Below, one piece after another: positions 11,771 to 25,561 of a DNA stretch of 64,000 bases. The stretch comes from Raffaelea ambrosiae (Eukaryota > Ascomycota > Sordariomycetes > Ophiostomatales > Ophiostomataceae): assembly GCA_002778195.1 (NCBI GenBank), contig PCDI01000015.1, positions 79,896 through 143,895 on the forward strand. Direction: 5' to 3'. Position numbers and translations under genes: made by a program. Every line of letters begins with the position of its first letter. Within the stretch, counting starts at the first letter, position 1. The notes below the pieces were generated by a model, which was given only the letters and a program-made list of their open reading frames with translations, had not been told where the DNA came from and did no database searches.

Positions 11771-14700
11771 GTCCCATCCAGTCTGCTAGCACTGCAACAT
11801 GGCGAACAAGCAGACTGCGCCCACACTCGGCACAGGGACAAAACATTCCCCCGCGTGTATCGCAACCAGGAGAACCTCGTCCCAGACGTATGGCGAGCAC
11901 CCAGCATGTGCTTTTGGCTGCGAGAACGAGACGACGAGTGAAGGAGGAGGCCTGGGAAAGGGACGAGCACAGCCGGCAGAAGCTGTCCACGGCCCTTCTT
12001 CGATCCGGAGCCTGGCTCGGTGGCTCGCACTGGAGAACTCTGTGTGTCTCCGCCGCGGAGGGAGGACTGCCCGCCAGCAGCACCTAAGCGAGGCTCGCTG
12101 TGTGCATGGGTTGGATGGATGACAGAGACGAGTTTACTAATACAGACTTGACTGTGTAGCAGATCAATGCGTGTCCGCCTCCACTCCCATCACACACATC
12201 GGGGGATCGACGGGCTAATGAACGGGCCGCAGCTGTTTCTTCTCTTTTTCCTTTGTTTTTATCATTTTTTCTGTTCCTTCTTTGCTCGATTTATCAAACG
12301 TTGCTTGTCTTCGACGTTGCTCCGTCTTTACCTGTCCGTGGCTGTGGATGTTTTTCGTCTGTCTCTCGTCCCTATGTTCCCTTCCCTGGTTCGTCTATGC
12401 ACCGTAGCTCTCGCAGCTGAGAGAAAGCAAAGCAAAACAAAACAAGCCAAAGAATGAGATGAAAATCGGGCCAGACGCAGTCCCAGTGCCGAACGCAAGA
12501 CGCACTTTGACGTCTTGTTGTTTTGCCTGGCTCTGCGTGTTCCGCACAGAATCCCTGTGTTTGGCAGCAGCACGCCGTAGTTTACATAGTATGTGATTCT
12601 CCCCGGACTTCCAGGATGTGATGGCCCCAAGGTCGCAATACGCAACGAGGAACGAGCAAAGAATGAGATATCATATCCCTCATCGTCGTCGCCTTCCAGG
12701 GTCAGCAAACTCGAGATACCTGCCAGTACTTGCCTCGTGCTTCTGCCTTGCCTTGCCTTGTTGACAACACAGACAGAAAGCTACTCGTGCTAATATGATA
12801 GTTAGTACATACAAAACTACTCTGTACATACCCGGTAGCAGTCACCCCCCCCCCCCCCCCAGTCCTGCCTGTTCTATTTTTCGTGCCGCACTCTCCACCT
12901 GGTCCCCAAAACTCTCCCTTGCTGTTCCCCCACAGAGTAACCCTACCGCGACCCTGCCATATTTCATTGTCCACGTTGAATGCTACGGTAGGGTTCAGGC
13001 TTTTTCGCAGCGCATCCACCGACGGGTGACTCGCGGGCAAACAGGCGGCTCAGAAAGGAAAGTAATGAAAAAGAAGAGAAGAAACCCGAAAAAAAGAAAA
13101 AAGAAAGAAAAGTAGAGACAAAGACCAAAAAAACCAAAATAGGGAGCCGTCAGCCACGGCTGGGAACGATAGATACATGGGCGAGACATCGAGATCTGCT
13201 CCCGTTCTTGCCCTTCTCTGCCAGCAGCTCTGCCGAAGCTCTGCCTGTCACCACCATCATCGTCGGCCGTTGTCTGTGTCTACCCCCCTCCCCCAAAAAG
13301 AGAAATGTGACAAGAGCTATCGCCTGGGGATCTGGCTCCCCCGTCCCCCGTGCCCTCCATCTTCTCTTCTCCATTGAGACCCCAGGCCAGTCTCCCCTCT
13401 TCTCATGGTTTGCCCTCCAATACTCGTATCTCATCCACAACGATAGACAAGGCAGGAGGCGGTCGAGTCACCTTGATACGGTAGCATTTTCGGAGAAGCA
13501 ACCTCAAAAGAGAAAAAAGGCACCACCCTCCCTCCTTCTTGGACCCCCCTCCCTCCCTCCCTCCCCCCTGGTCCCTCTTTTCAGCCGGGCCCCCAAGAAA
13601 GGCCGTGTCGCTCACCCGCCATGCATTTGCAAGGGCTTCACAGGAGAGACGTACTCGTACATACTACATAGTATGTAGTACTGTGTCAGATATGACCAAA
13701 CACCCAGGACTCCAGGAAAGAGAGAAAGAAAGAGAGGGGAAAGCACATATGCCTTCTCTGCTATTGGACCTTGGGGCGGAGACGTTCCCGTCTGCCTTGA
13801 CTGGGTGAGCCGCAGAACAGGGCAGGTCCCCTCCGAACTATGCGAATAGAGAGAAAAGACCAGACAAGTCCACGAAAGACCACGAAGAACCAGAAAAGAC
13901 CAGAAAAGACCAAGAAATCCTGGCCTGCCGCCCTGCACGTCGCAGAAAAGAGAGAGAAAAAAAGAGAAAAGATGCACAGAAGGGTGTCCTGTTCAATGGC
14001 ACCTGCTGCAGCACAAACGGGACAGAGCGCAACAGCTGCTGGCCACACACCAAGGCTGACTTGACTGGCTCTTTCTCGTTTCCCTGCCTTTTCCTGCCCT
14101 TTCCTGCATTTTTTTCTGCATTTTCTGCTCTTGTCCCCTTTCTTCCCGTGGTCCTGCTGTGTAACAAACATTGGGAACCGGCAAGGTGAAGCTGGACGAG
14201 CGCACTGAAAAAGGGACAGGGGATATTACCTGCATTTTGTCAACCGATGTGGCCCTTTCCCACCCCTTGCTCCCTTTTTTTTTCGGTATGTGGCGATCCG
14301 CCATCCTTTTCATCCTCTTCGACTCCTCCCTCTCTCTATCTCTCTTTTCTGGCCATTCGTTCGCTCCTCCGCTAATCGTTTCCTAACACGTCCACGTAGA
14401 GACACACCCCCTGGGAGAACGAGAACAAGACAATCGCTAAGAAAAAAAAAAGATGGATGCACAGCGCCCAGCCTTCCGCGCAGAACAAAAGGACAAGAGA
14501 ACAAGAGAGAAAAAAACAAAAACAGCAAGCCAACAGGAAACGGGTGTCTGGTTACTGCTTCTTGATGCGGACGGCATACGAGTTACGCCCCATGTGCAGT
14601 CACGATACTAACTATTGTACATGCATGGAACTACTATGTAACGGCGTAGTACTACAATGTATCGTATGTAATAGTATGCGGCATGGCCCATAACAGGACA

Positions 14701-16100
14701 TGGATGGTGGACTGGAAAGTGCGTCTCTTGTCTCATGCGTTTTTGTGCTGCCTCTGCCACAGACATCGAACATATGTAGCTTTGGCATGATCGCATTTTC
14801 CCCCCCTCTCTCTCCTCTTGTCAAGCATAAGTTACATAGTACTTTGCACATGGTCTACACCTCCTCATGCAAGCCACAGCTGTGCACGGCTGTCCTCTTT
14901 TGGGCCAGACCTTCTGTGCTATTTGATGGGTGTGGGTGTGGGTTGTGTTCTTGTTCTGGACATGGCTGTTTTTATTGGCTTTGATTTTCTTTTTCTTTCC
15001 GTTAAATGTGGCCTGCATGGGGATGCCTTGCACGTCCATGACAGAACCGAGCCTGCGACGGATCAGCTTCCTATTTGCCCGCTCGTCGTGTACGAGGGTC
15101 CTTACGTTTCTCTAATTTTCTTACACCGTAAACGTCCAGCCCCCCCCCCCCAAACCCCAAAAGGACCAAAAGGACCCCCATGTCGTCGACAGAAGCAAAC
15201 GGAACATGCCATGGTAGCATGAAGAGCAGGAGCAACTGGAGGAGCAGGAAGAACTTTACAATTGCTTGCTCTGTATTTGGAATTTGGAACAAGAAGGACA
15301 TCATCCCTGTCAGTAGGTAAGATTGCTACCTTTTTTTTTTCTTTTTTTCAAACGTCTTCCTTCCGTTCAATTTTTTCGTCTTTTGGAGGGGGCTTAGTGA
15401 AGTCCACTGCAACAATGCACACCCAAAAATGCAACGCTGCAACGCTGCTGCTCCTCGAAAATGGTTGGCTTCATACTGCCCTCAGTGCTTCCTAATTACA
15501 CCTGCAACCGGCTCCCATCGCGACTGCGCGACTGCTACTATATAGTGCATACACAGTAACCTATGTACTCTCTCGCTTTTCACGCAACATAGGGGTAATT
15601 TACATAGGGGCCTGAAAGGTCAATTCGTACGCAATTAGTACTAAAACAAGCGAAACCTGTTTAGCACTGCGATCGACAAGGAGGAAACCCCTTGCTGCCA
15701 GTGCCCGGGGGGGGGGGGGGGGTCTTTTTTTCTTTTTCTTTTCTTTTTCTTTCTTTTCCAGTGGTGTTGCCGCTTGTGGTGCTGCCCATGGTGTGTCCTT
15801 TTAGTTGATGGTTTTCCTCTTATTTCTTTTTCATTTTGCTCGTATCCCCCCGTTTGGGACACAAGCAGGGCTCAGCTGATCCTTTCCACCCAGGCCTACA
15901 GCCCACAGGCGAGAAGCGAGAAAAAAGGGAGTGCTAAATGGCTGCATCACACAATAGGATGAACACGAACCAGGAAAAAAAAGGAAAAGGGTAATAATAC
16001 CCTTGTGCCCGTTTTCTGTCAAACTGCTCGGCTACGGCAGGAAGGGGGGACGCCTGTTCTTTTGCTGCCCTTGCTGGAAACATGCTCTCGGCCCGCGTGA
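11771..16100. other. Gene-free stretch, middle of the desert
   Basis: No ORF with natural-looking composition. It contains poly-C (12847-12862, about 15140), a poly-G run near 15708, pyrimidine tracts, and motif sites at 12583, 13652, 13665, 14632 and 14833. A near-perfect palindrome with 9-bp arms lies at 13662-13680. Confidence 0.7.
13662..13680. repeat. Palindrome TACTACATA-G-TATGTAGTA
   Basis: The two 9-bp arms are exact reverse complements around one G. It contains one TACATAGTA motif and follows a TACTCGTA motif by a few bases. Confidence 0.9.
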
Positions 16101-16109
16101 CAGGATTTT

Positions 16110-16212
16110 GGCATCATACAATTTTTTTTTCTTTTTTTTTTTCTTTTTCTTTTTTCTTGTTTCCCGGGTCAACGGACGAGAGCCAAAAAAAAAGGAAAAA
16201 TTGTATGATGCC
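16110..16212. repeat. Foldback element with 17-bp perfect terminal inverted repeats
   Basis: The left arm 16110-16126 (GGCATCATACAATTTTT) is the exact reverse complement of 16196-16212. Inside the arms, poly-T on the left can also pair with poly-A on the right, leaving a loop around TTTCCCGGGTCAACGG. At 103 bp it could be a solo MITE-like foldback or a transcribed hairpin. I see no clear target-site duplication. Confidence 0.85.
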
Positions 16213-16355
16213 GAGATGCTGTGATGGGACGACATGGGTGGTTATACCATAGTAATATAGTGTCTTCCACACAACATGGCCAAAAACGTGCTCTGATATA
16301 ACTGCAGCAAACATACACACACACTCTCTCTATATCACTCCACCATGCTGCTCTT

Positions 16356-16357
<2 letters not shown>

Positions 16358-16391
<34 letters not shown>
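16358..16391. repeat. (TC)n microsatellite
   Basis: About 16 TC units in non-coding DNA. Confidence 0.95.
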
Positions 16392-16393
<2 letters not shown>

Positions 16394-17107
16394 CTGCGTG
16401 CACACGGCATCTTGACATACCCATTGGCTACGGCCATTGTCGGCCATTGCCTGCGTTGACCAATGCTGAGCAATCACACACTTTTGCGCCTGAAGCATTT
16501 TGAAAGAGAAATAGAGGGCAAAAAAAAGCCTACTCATCAGCCTAAACCACACGTTTGTCCATATACACATACTATGGTAAGATCTGTGCTTGTCCATCCA
16601 TACTATCGAGTGCTACGGGTATGGAAGAGATTCGTTGCCTCTCCGTCCACAGACTTGCTGTCCCCAACAAACACAAGTTACAACACAAAGAACCAGGAAC
16701 GTGGGTCCAACGGCCAATATGCGCGCGCCAATGAGTCAAAGTCGGGCACACGAGAAATAGGCGTTGCCTTGCTACCTTGGCCTGCGTCTCTCTATTGTTT
16801 TTTTCCCCCTCTCTTTGGGTAGTTTTGCTACTTGTGTTCCGCGGCGCCTACGGGGCGTCCCAATGGAGGCTTCCCAACGGGACCTCTCCAGGGTCCTCCC
16901 AGCAGGCAGAGAAAGAAAAGAGTTGCCAAACGTCACTGTCGGGGCAATTGGAACAAGGTACCTATTGTGACCGGGAATCTGTGTACTCTGTACTCATGTG
17001 CGTGCGTACTACAGAAGTCCGCTGGTCTGTAAGATAATCACTAGTTGCCTCTGTAGTGGACATCGTGAACTTTGGGTTTCTCCATGTTTGTGTGTTCTTC
17101 GTATTTT

Positions 17108-17141
17108 CCCCCCTTTCCCCTTTCCCCTTTCCCCTTTCCCC
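17108..17141 (-). repeat. C-run array, G-quadruplex motif on the minus strand
   Basis: Five runs of four or more C separated by exactly TTT. The minus strand therefore reads G4-A3-G4-A3-G4-A3-G4, a canonical four-tetrad quadruplex pattern. No adjacent gene. Confidence 0.85.
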
Positions 17142-19820
17142 TTTTCCTTTTCCGGTTCCAGTTTTGTTTTTGAGTCTATTCTGCTTCCATTTCTCAATTT
17201 CCTCTCGGCATCCGGCTCCGATGTCCGGCATGAGGCCATGTCAAAAAATCGTACCGTTCCTATGCGTCTCATGGCCCATGGGGTCGTTCTATTCTTCTTC
17301 GTCTACGAGTACACCGCACTCATCGTTAGGGGGGAAATGAAAGTCCCCATGACGTGGTATTGGTTCTCGGCTAAGTTGCGAGCAGTGGATAAAGAGGGAA
17401 ATCGCTCTTGACACAGCAGACACACACCCTTTCTACTTTGCCACTGCTCGTACTCCGTACGGCCTCTGCCACTTCTGGTGAGGAAGGGGCGTTAACTACA
17501 TAGTAAGCAGAGAGAGGTCCAGACCCAGCCACCGAGACCCAGCCTTGGTACTAGACCCGGCTGGCTGGGTCGTTTGTTTCGCGTCTCAGACGGCTTTGGT
17601 TCGCCGTGCGAACGCTCACGAGCATTTCGCTAGCACGAGCACTCGTACGTTCTTTTTTTTGAAAGGAAAAAAAAAATAATGGAGAAAATGCTCTGGCGAA
17701 TGCTCTCCTGCGGAGCAGAGATACCCTGGGGCGTCGCCTAGCCATTGCCGGATGGAAATACTATGTATGTGCGGTGAGAGCTTTGCTGTCTTGCATAGTA
17801 GTACTACGTATCTTACACGACGAACGACAAAGTAGTTCGTCCATACATACTAGTTACGACACACATGTACGGTGTACATGGTGGGTGAGTAGAGGAGCCA
17901 GGCCCAGAGAACAAAGAAATCAACTGGAAGGATGCAGAGGAACAAGGGCGTGCAAACGACCAGGGTTGGCATGTTGCATAGATGGGAAGGGTATGTATCA
18001 AGGTGTAGGCCCGTGCTTTTTTTTTAAGTTAGGTGACCATTGTGGGCGACCACTGGAGCACCCATTTTTTTTTTGTTCACCGTTTGGCAGGACAAGGTTG
18101 ACCGTTCCTACGAGTACGCGCAGGAGAGAGGAGCCGGGAAAAAAAAAAGGGGGGCACTGGGGTCGTCTAGTTGTTGCTGCGATATGCTCATATCTTCTCG
18201 ATCTCCTCTTTTTCTTCTCTTATTTATTACGCGCGCACACGAACCCGTACACACACGCCCCCTAGGACAACGAGGCTCCCAGCCCTCGGCGTTCGTGTGT
18301 GCCACTATCAATCGCTGCGGCATGCGCTTTGACGTTTTTTATTTGCGTTTTTATTTGATTGTTTCCTTTTCCTCTTCTTTTCCTTCCCGTCTGCGTCTGT
18401 CTACATAGTACATGATCCTGCGCCTGCGCCTGCTGTTTGCCAGGGTGCCATGCTCAACTATCAGATGGGCTCGAGGTTGCATTCTGGGATTCAACAGGTG
18501 TATTATCTGGCTTGGGTCACGATAGTTGCTGCACGCAAGTAGAAAAAAGGGCTCGCTGGGACACGGAGGGGGGCGGAAGAGCGAAAAGAAGAAGAAAGAA
18601 AGAAAAACACACAGACCAAAAATAAAAATAAAAAGAGTGCAACTGGATATACCACCACATGCGAGAATGAGGAATGTCGTAAAGCACGGGATCAGAATAG
18701 GGAAAGACAGGCAATAATACGATTGAGGAAATATAAAAAAAAAACACGCAATACTTTTATGGGTTGACCGTGGGTCTTGTTACGATGCGTTCCGTGTGTG
18801 CCTTTTTTTTTCTTTCTCCTTTCTTCTTTTCTTTTACGAGGCCCTTACGAGGCGCTGCAATAGGCTCGCGCTCGCCAGCAAGGGAACCGCTTTAGCGAAC
18901 CTTTTACGCGAAACTCGAACGAGGCCAGCCACAGGACCCGTTCAGCCCTCTTTTTTTTCTTTTTCTTTTCTTCTTTTCTGTTTTTCTGTTGTTTTGTTCT
19001 TCAGTTTTTCTCTTTTTCTCTTTTTTGTGTTTTTCTGTTTCTCTGTGTTCTCCTTCTTTTTTCTCACACCCCTCCTCCACGGATCGTCGGCCCTGGCGAC
19101 TTTTTCCTCTTTGCCCACAACGGTCCTGCAACGGCGGCGTACCCGACATCTAAGGTGTTTATTCTGTCTCCTCTCTGTGTGCGTGTGTGCGTGTCTTTCT
19201 CCCCATAACCGCGGACTTCTCGTGCTGGGATGCATGAGAGCAATGCATGCACAAAAAGCAACCAAAAAAAAGGGGAGCACATGGCAGGCAGCGGAGTCAG
19301 TCGGCAAACCCCGCATATTGGTCCTGTTCGCGGGAAATTGGCCAGAGACAGTAAACATAAACGGTGTGCGAGGAAGGCCGCCAGGCTCCGTGCTCCGTAC
19401 TCCGTGCCTAGGGGGAAAGGTGGAACGGAACAATAACTAGCAGCGAGCGGGCTGGCCACGATTTCCGTGGCCCTGATTCGGCGTCAAGAGGCAGTCGGTG
19501 CAGAACGGCTGTCCCTGTTTGTCGTCCGCCTTGGGAAACTCTCGGCTCGGGCGAGAGAGAAAAAAGAAAGGCGTGTGTGATTGACTAGCACCGGACTCTA
19601 GGTAAGGAGAGGCGAACAAAGAGAAAAAAGGAAAAAAACACCACCCCCAAAGACACACAGACCAACAATAAACGAACTGGCAGAAGGAAAGAGACCACGG
19701 ACCTGTGGGCCAGCTAGTGCTTGGCAGCTCTTTCCAGCCATGCAACGTTAAACACCAAAAAAAAGAACTCCCCCAAACCGCCACCGTACCAAACCAAAGG
19801 GGAACAAGATTGACACAATT

Positions 19821-19849
19821 GACGACGGACGACGGACGACGGACGACGT
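19821..19849. repeat. 7-bp tandem repeat (GACGACG)
   Basis: Four copies in tandem, non-coding. Confidence 0.85.
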
Positions 19850-22465
19850 CAAGGGGGGAGGGGCAAAAGATAACCATAGATGAAGCCACCTAACTAGCAG
19901 AGCTTGTGTGAGAGGATGACGGTGTTCACGTAGTTACGATCAGAGATAGCAGTTGCCATCTCGGATTTCAACCAAGATGGAGACCACCCATCGGATAAAG
20001 ATGACAACGAGTTTGGTCCCCCCCCCAAAGGCAGAGTAAGATACCTTTAAGATGATTCTTGCAGCCAGAGGACCACTTAGTGGAAGGCGTCATGGACGTC
20101 CAAAGAGCTGCCAAAGGACCACTTTAAGCCGAGGTTCCAACGTGGTTCTGGTTCCAAAATGGCACTTCACTTTGATTTACTTGGACAAAAAAGTGAGCCC
20201 ATGCGGCCGGACTTGTTGAAAATCAACAAATGGTGGCATTTGGAAGTCGGGGGTTTTTTTTTTCTCCTCCTTTGTCTCAGTTTAGTCGCTCGCATTTGTT
20301 GCCCGCGGTCTTGCCTAAACTCGGACTTTCTTTCTCTCTCTTATTTGCTTGCTCGTATGTTTCATCCCCTTTTTTCGCCTTTTTCGCCATGTTGACGTTC
20401 TTCTCTTGTCGCCGTTCCTCTGTTGCCTTTCCTTCGTTTGCCTCGAATCTTACACGGCTCATGTCCCTTCTGTCCCGACAGAGTGGCGTTGCCTCCCCAC
20501 CGTGACGGCGTCTCGCCCACATGGACACATGGGCCACACACTGCAATGCAGCACATGGGGCACATGGCATGGTTTGCAGGGGGAAAGGGGGGGGAAGACG
20601 GTTTGCCGAGAACTTGGTCAGCACGTTGTTTATTATGGGAGGCGACATAGTTCTGGAAAGTGAGGTGTGCGCTTCTTGTCTTGGATGTGGATTGTTTGTT
20701 GTTGCCTCCGGCCGGCTGATTATTCAACGAGACGGGCGAGTTGGAAATACTTCACCGCCAGCGTACAGAGCCTCAGTAGATTCTCTGTGTAGAGTCCCCA
20801 CCCCACAGGAACCTCCGTATTGACAGCCCTCTCTTGCCAACACCTGCCACGTTGGAAACGCCGAAAACTGCCCACAGAAACCAAAACCAACATCACTTGC
20901 ACAACCCACCGGGACAACGTCCGTCCCTTTGCTCGGGCACTTTCCTGTCTGGGTTTTCGGCGCTCAGGTCCGTCGTGTCGGATAGGTGCCAACTAATGAT
21001 TAGTTACCCCATACAATGGCTAAGTTCTAGTGAACAGTTGATCAGCTGTCTAAGACATTACAAGGCGGGCAAGAAGTCGAATTATAAAAAGGAAACTGAA
21101 AAAAAAAACCCAAAAAGCAAAGAACCGCAAACAAAAAAAAATAGCTGTTTCAAGACTCCTTCGTGACCTTCATTTACGAGACAGTTGTCTCGTCTGGAAT
21201 CGGAAAGAGTGTCGAGAGTGTCGAGCCACTTCCATCGCCACTCGCTGTCAATTACAGAATCAGAATCATCTGTAAGCTTGCAGTCATCCGCTAAGCCATA
21301 GACCCAAGCAAAAAAAAAAAAAAAGATAGCCGAACCGTGTTCCTATTTCATGCTGGCTCGCTGCGCATTGCCGCTCGTGCCAGGTGCTAATGTACGCCGC
21401 GGACTCGCCGCCGTGGAACGACTCCAATCTATGACGATGGTCGGCACCGGTGTGGACAGAAGTACAGGTGGTGGGCTAGGCAGTCATGAGGACACAGATG
21501 AGGCATGACGGAGGGATGGGGGAAGAAGAAGAAAAAGAAAAGAAGAAGACCGAAACAGAAGAAGAGCCCAAAAACACCAAAACGGAAACTAGAGGAAGAA
21601 AAAAGAAAACATAACCCGGGAAAAGTGGGCAGTAGCCAGGCTGTCTGAATTGTCTCTGCGTCCTGAAATCCCATGCCAACTGCAGGCGCACCGAAAAGGC
21701 CCAGAGGCATTGGGGGGGGGTGTGTGTGCGTGTGCGTGTGTGTGTCTCTGTGTACACCGTATATGTGTGAGGCACGGCGGCATTCTCCGCGTGTCCAATG
21801 CATCCGTCTGCAGCTGTGGTTCTGCAATGCTCTTGCGCGATCCCCTAAAAGCAGCTGATCTTCGAGCAAGGGGGGAGGGGTGATGCTTTGGATGCCCTAT
21901 CCCTACACCTATAGTTCGCGGTCGTATCTTATATTATCACAGCACTCGTAATATCTAGTTAACAACGCATCTTAGCATATGTACATGCTCGAAATGGTTG
22001 TGTCGAGAGCTGCACGATTGGGGGGCTGGCCAGTATCTGGCCATCACTGGGCGCCTGCCCTCTCAATTGCGCGCTCTCTCTGTCTCTCCCTCGTGGGCTG
22101 TGCACCCGCTCCCTCCCTCCCCCCTGTGCATGGTTCCCTGTGCGTGCCGGGTGAGCCGGGTATGCCGGACCTTCATCCGGGCCTCCTCTCGTCTGGGAAC
22201 CAACCCTCCCGATTACATTGGCATTGTCAGTGTGAAAGTTCGATAATACGATACGCGTCGCACGAAGGGTGTGCCGTTTCCAGGTCGCTGCAGGTCGGAG
22301 CTCAAACGGGGCGATACTACTCCGGGCGGTGCTGCGCTGCACAGCACAGCTGCCAAGCTACCCACAGACAGAGAGCGAGCAAAACAGGACCAGGAAGAGT
22401 CCCGACCTCTATCCAGTCTGTCCAGCCTGTCAAATCCTGTCCAACTCGTACTCGTAGTTTGTTTC

Positions 22466-22563
22466 AGCTTCTTGTCGTCCAGCTCCTTGTTTTCCAGCTT
22501 CTTGTTGTCCAGCTTCTGTTGTCCAGCTCCTGTTGTCCAGCTTCTGTCCAGCTTTTGTCCAGC
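22466..22563. repeat. Degenerate CCAGCTTCTTGTTGT minisatellite
   Basis: About seven imperfect units of 11-18 bp. Open on both strands, hence several spurious ORFs. Confidence 0.8.
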
Positions 22564-23180
22564 CTCTGCTCTTTCAGGTCCTCGCCACCTCTTGGTTTTG
22601 CGCCTCACCGCCCACCGGAAGACCGTTGTCTGCCAGCGCTGTGTCAACCGGACTTGGTGACCAGCCTTGGACAAGACTTTGCCATGGGGGGATTGGGCTC
22701 GTCATCAACTTATTATCAAACTTGCCATTGGCCTGTCATTGGTGGCCAAAGCAACGAGGGGGGAGATTGGCCGCTAGTGATGAAATGGGCTTCGGGTTCG
22801 TCTGTAAGAGTGTACTCGTAAATTGCAATTGCATGTGTGTGTGTCTGTGTGTGTCAAGAGGACCATGTACGAGTGTGTTTCTGGGCACGTCTGTGCCCAT
22901 GATGCACGAGTCAATTCTGGGTATTTGCAAAGGAATACATTCCCGAGGCCACGGTCAGCTGCTAGGACATGGTGGCGGGCGGTTTCGCTAGTGGGGTGGG
23001 TTTCGACGAGCGAGAGGGCCCAGGGAACCAGGGAAGGAACGACCGTCGGCGCCAAATTGCCGCTAACACAATTGGCAGGTCCGTGAGTGCTCGCCACCAG
23101 CCTACTTCCAGAGAGTCGAGTCTTTCAAGGCCCCAGGCCAAAAGCCAGCACAGACACAGAGAAAGATACTATTAGTCAAT

Positions 23181-23196
23181 TACTATGTACATAGTA
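23181..23196. repeat. 16-bp perfect palindrome TACTATGTACATAGTA
   Basis: Two overlapping copies of the dispersed motif in opposite orientation make a perfect palindrome. It is the most complete form of the motif in this window. Confidence 0.95.
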
Positions 23197-25442
23197 GTTA
23201 GTAGAAACGGCACTAGCGGGACACCCAGTTAGAAAGAAAAAAAAATGCATACCAAACAGACCCCCCCTCCCAAAAAAAATGAACCGCCCACACGGAAAGC
23301 CCTGTCAAGTTTCCCCGTAAGGAAAAAAAAACCAGAAGGCGAAAAAGCCTCTGGGAAGAGCCGGACGGCTGGACCTGTCTCGTTCAGACACAAAGAGGAG
23401 GGAGGGCCCTCAGTGGACCTACAAAAACAGGCCATTTCAGGGCCGCCCTCGTGATGAGACGATTTTCTTTGCGAGCCCAAATCTTTGAAAAAAATTCGGC
23501 GTTCTCGAGGGGGGGGGGGACAACTGGAACCAAAGATCCCCTGTAGAGCTGGGACTGCATAGACACGGTGAGATCACTACTCGTGCATACTTTGCAGGTA
23601 GAATTGGAATTGGGATTGGGGGGGGGGGACCGACTGGACCGGGGAGGGGGACGGTGTGTGATTGATTCTGTCTTGTGCCGGATCTTAGTGCGGTTGGCTG
23701 CCAGAAGCAAGGCCCGTTTACCAAGATTTCCTACTTTTGAGGAGGAGGGGGGGTGGTCCTGGCTGTTTGCTGATGGGGGTGGCAGCAGAAGAAGAGCGAA
23801 GAAGAAAAGAAGAAGCAGATTGGGGGGGGTGTGGTGTGCTGCGTGGGAGTGAGTGAGTCTCTTTGTCTTCTTCGAGTTGATTGTTGGGGCTTTCTACCGT
23901 CTACTGGGCTCTACCATACGCTCTACTGGCCTGCTGGCATCTGCTGGTTCTGTTCCTTTCTTGTAAGAGATCTTATGTACAAGCGTCCCTGTCAGACTGG
24001 TGCTTCTGTTACGTATGTATGAACGAGTATGCACACGGTAGCTCGCCTGCTTCCTCAGCCCTGGTTTTGGGCTTTGTCATATTTCTGTCCCCCCCCTTCT
24101 CCTCCTCCCCCCCTGTGGCGAAAAAATAACCCCCATTGCTCGCTCCGGACCGTAGCTAGAGGGGAGAGGAACGAAACGAAGCAGCAGAGACGAGCGGAAA
24201 GGATAGAAAGTACACGGCAAAGAACGCATAGTATCAGGTGGTTGCGGAACGAATGGCGGACAGTGAAGGAATCTGTAGTGGAAAAACGAAAAGAAAAGCA
24301 AAAAAAGCAGGCCATCATTGATAGACACGGGCAGACAGAAGGAAATTGGTCCGAACAGACGGATAAAATGAAGCTGAGAAGGAAGAAAAAAAGGGGAATA
24401 CGAGTAGAAGGACAGACAGGGCGAGAGAAACAAGAGAATTCGAAGGAGCAGAGTTCGGCAAATGCAGACGCAGACTGACGCAAAAGCTCACCACTTTTTT
24501 TTTACATACGATACGAACACGCTCATACTATGTACAAGACACACGCACGCACACACACGCCCAAATTGCGGCGGCATGTGACATCCCAATCACGTCTAGT
24601 GCTCCTCTTCCCCACCGCTTGTTTCTCCCAGAAATGCACGCCTCGTCCAGACAGCCTGGTCTCTCGTCTCGGGTCCCTCCACTTCGCCAGCGGAACTTAC
24701 CACCTGGCCCAAGGAACAACCTGACTTTCGCTTCCATATTTGGACTCTTCTCGCGCCCGTTCGAACGAAGCCATGCATCTTTGCCGGTGCCATTCCTTAC
24801 CAAGCAGTGCTTTGTTTATCCTCACCCAGACAGAGGTCGAATGTTTCGACAAGTTGAGGGTTGCTTCGTCTTGTGGCTGCAGTCTTGGGGGTCTGGGCCC
24901 CGTTCTCTTTTTCAGAAACCCAAATTTAAAAAAAAAGGCGCCACTGGGGTTGTGCTCGGCCCCCCGGTGGTGCACGGCGCCCGGCAGTGCCTTTCCTCCT
25001 AGGCTCGGGCGCAATTGTCCTCCCGGTTGGAAATAGGTTGAAACATCCCTTCCTCGGGAACGAGGAAGGAGAAGAGATATGTTATTTATTTCATTTGATG
25101 GCTGCATAGTGAGTGCACCCTCCCACCCCTCCCCCCTAGCAAATTTCTTAAAACTTTGATACCATGTAATAAATGACAGGAAAAGCCGAGGATCTAGATC
25201 GTACATGAGCGTCACTGCAGCCCACGCAGCGGACGGCTGTCCATCACAGACTATCAGGAGCCAGGGTTAAGCTCCTTCTATGGTCGAGCGGGGACGAACC
25301 AAAGTGTCAGGGGGGAATAGAGGTAAAAAAAATGAGGAAAAAAATTTGGCAGGAGAAAAAAAATTCCACTGAAAAAAAAAAGTAGAATAAAACAGAACAG
25401 AGGAGGGGAGAGCCGCGTCCAAGCAAAGTCTCTTTCATGTAC

Positions 25443-25459
25443 TACTATGTATCATAGTA
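25443..25459. repeat. Small hairpin TACTATG-TAT-CATAGTA
   Basis: Seven-base arms with a three-base loop, built on one copy of the dispersed TACTATGTA motif. Confidence 0.85.
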
Positions 25460-25529
25460 CCATTGTCCACCGGCGATTGGGTACTTGCATGGAGCCGATC
25501 CAATCGCAGAACCAAAAAAAAGGAGCTGC

Positions 25530-25561
<32 letters not shown>

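Larger units (their letters stand above)
16213..22460. other. Gene-free stretch
   Basis: Low-complexity non-coding DNA. It contains the (TC)n block, a C-run array at 17108-17141, a GACGACG repeat at 19821-19849, and motif sites at 17304, 17497, 17759, 18109, 18402 and 22449. ORFs reach about 280 aa (21979-22821) but run through CT-rich repeats and match no family I know. Confidence 0.7.
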
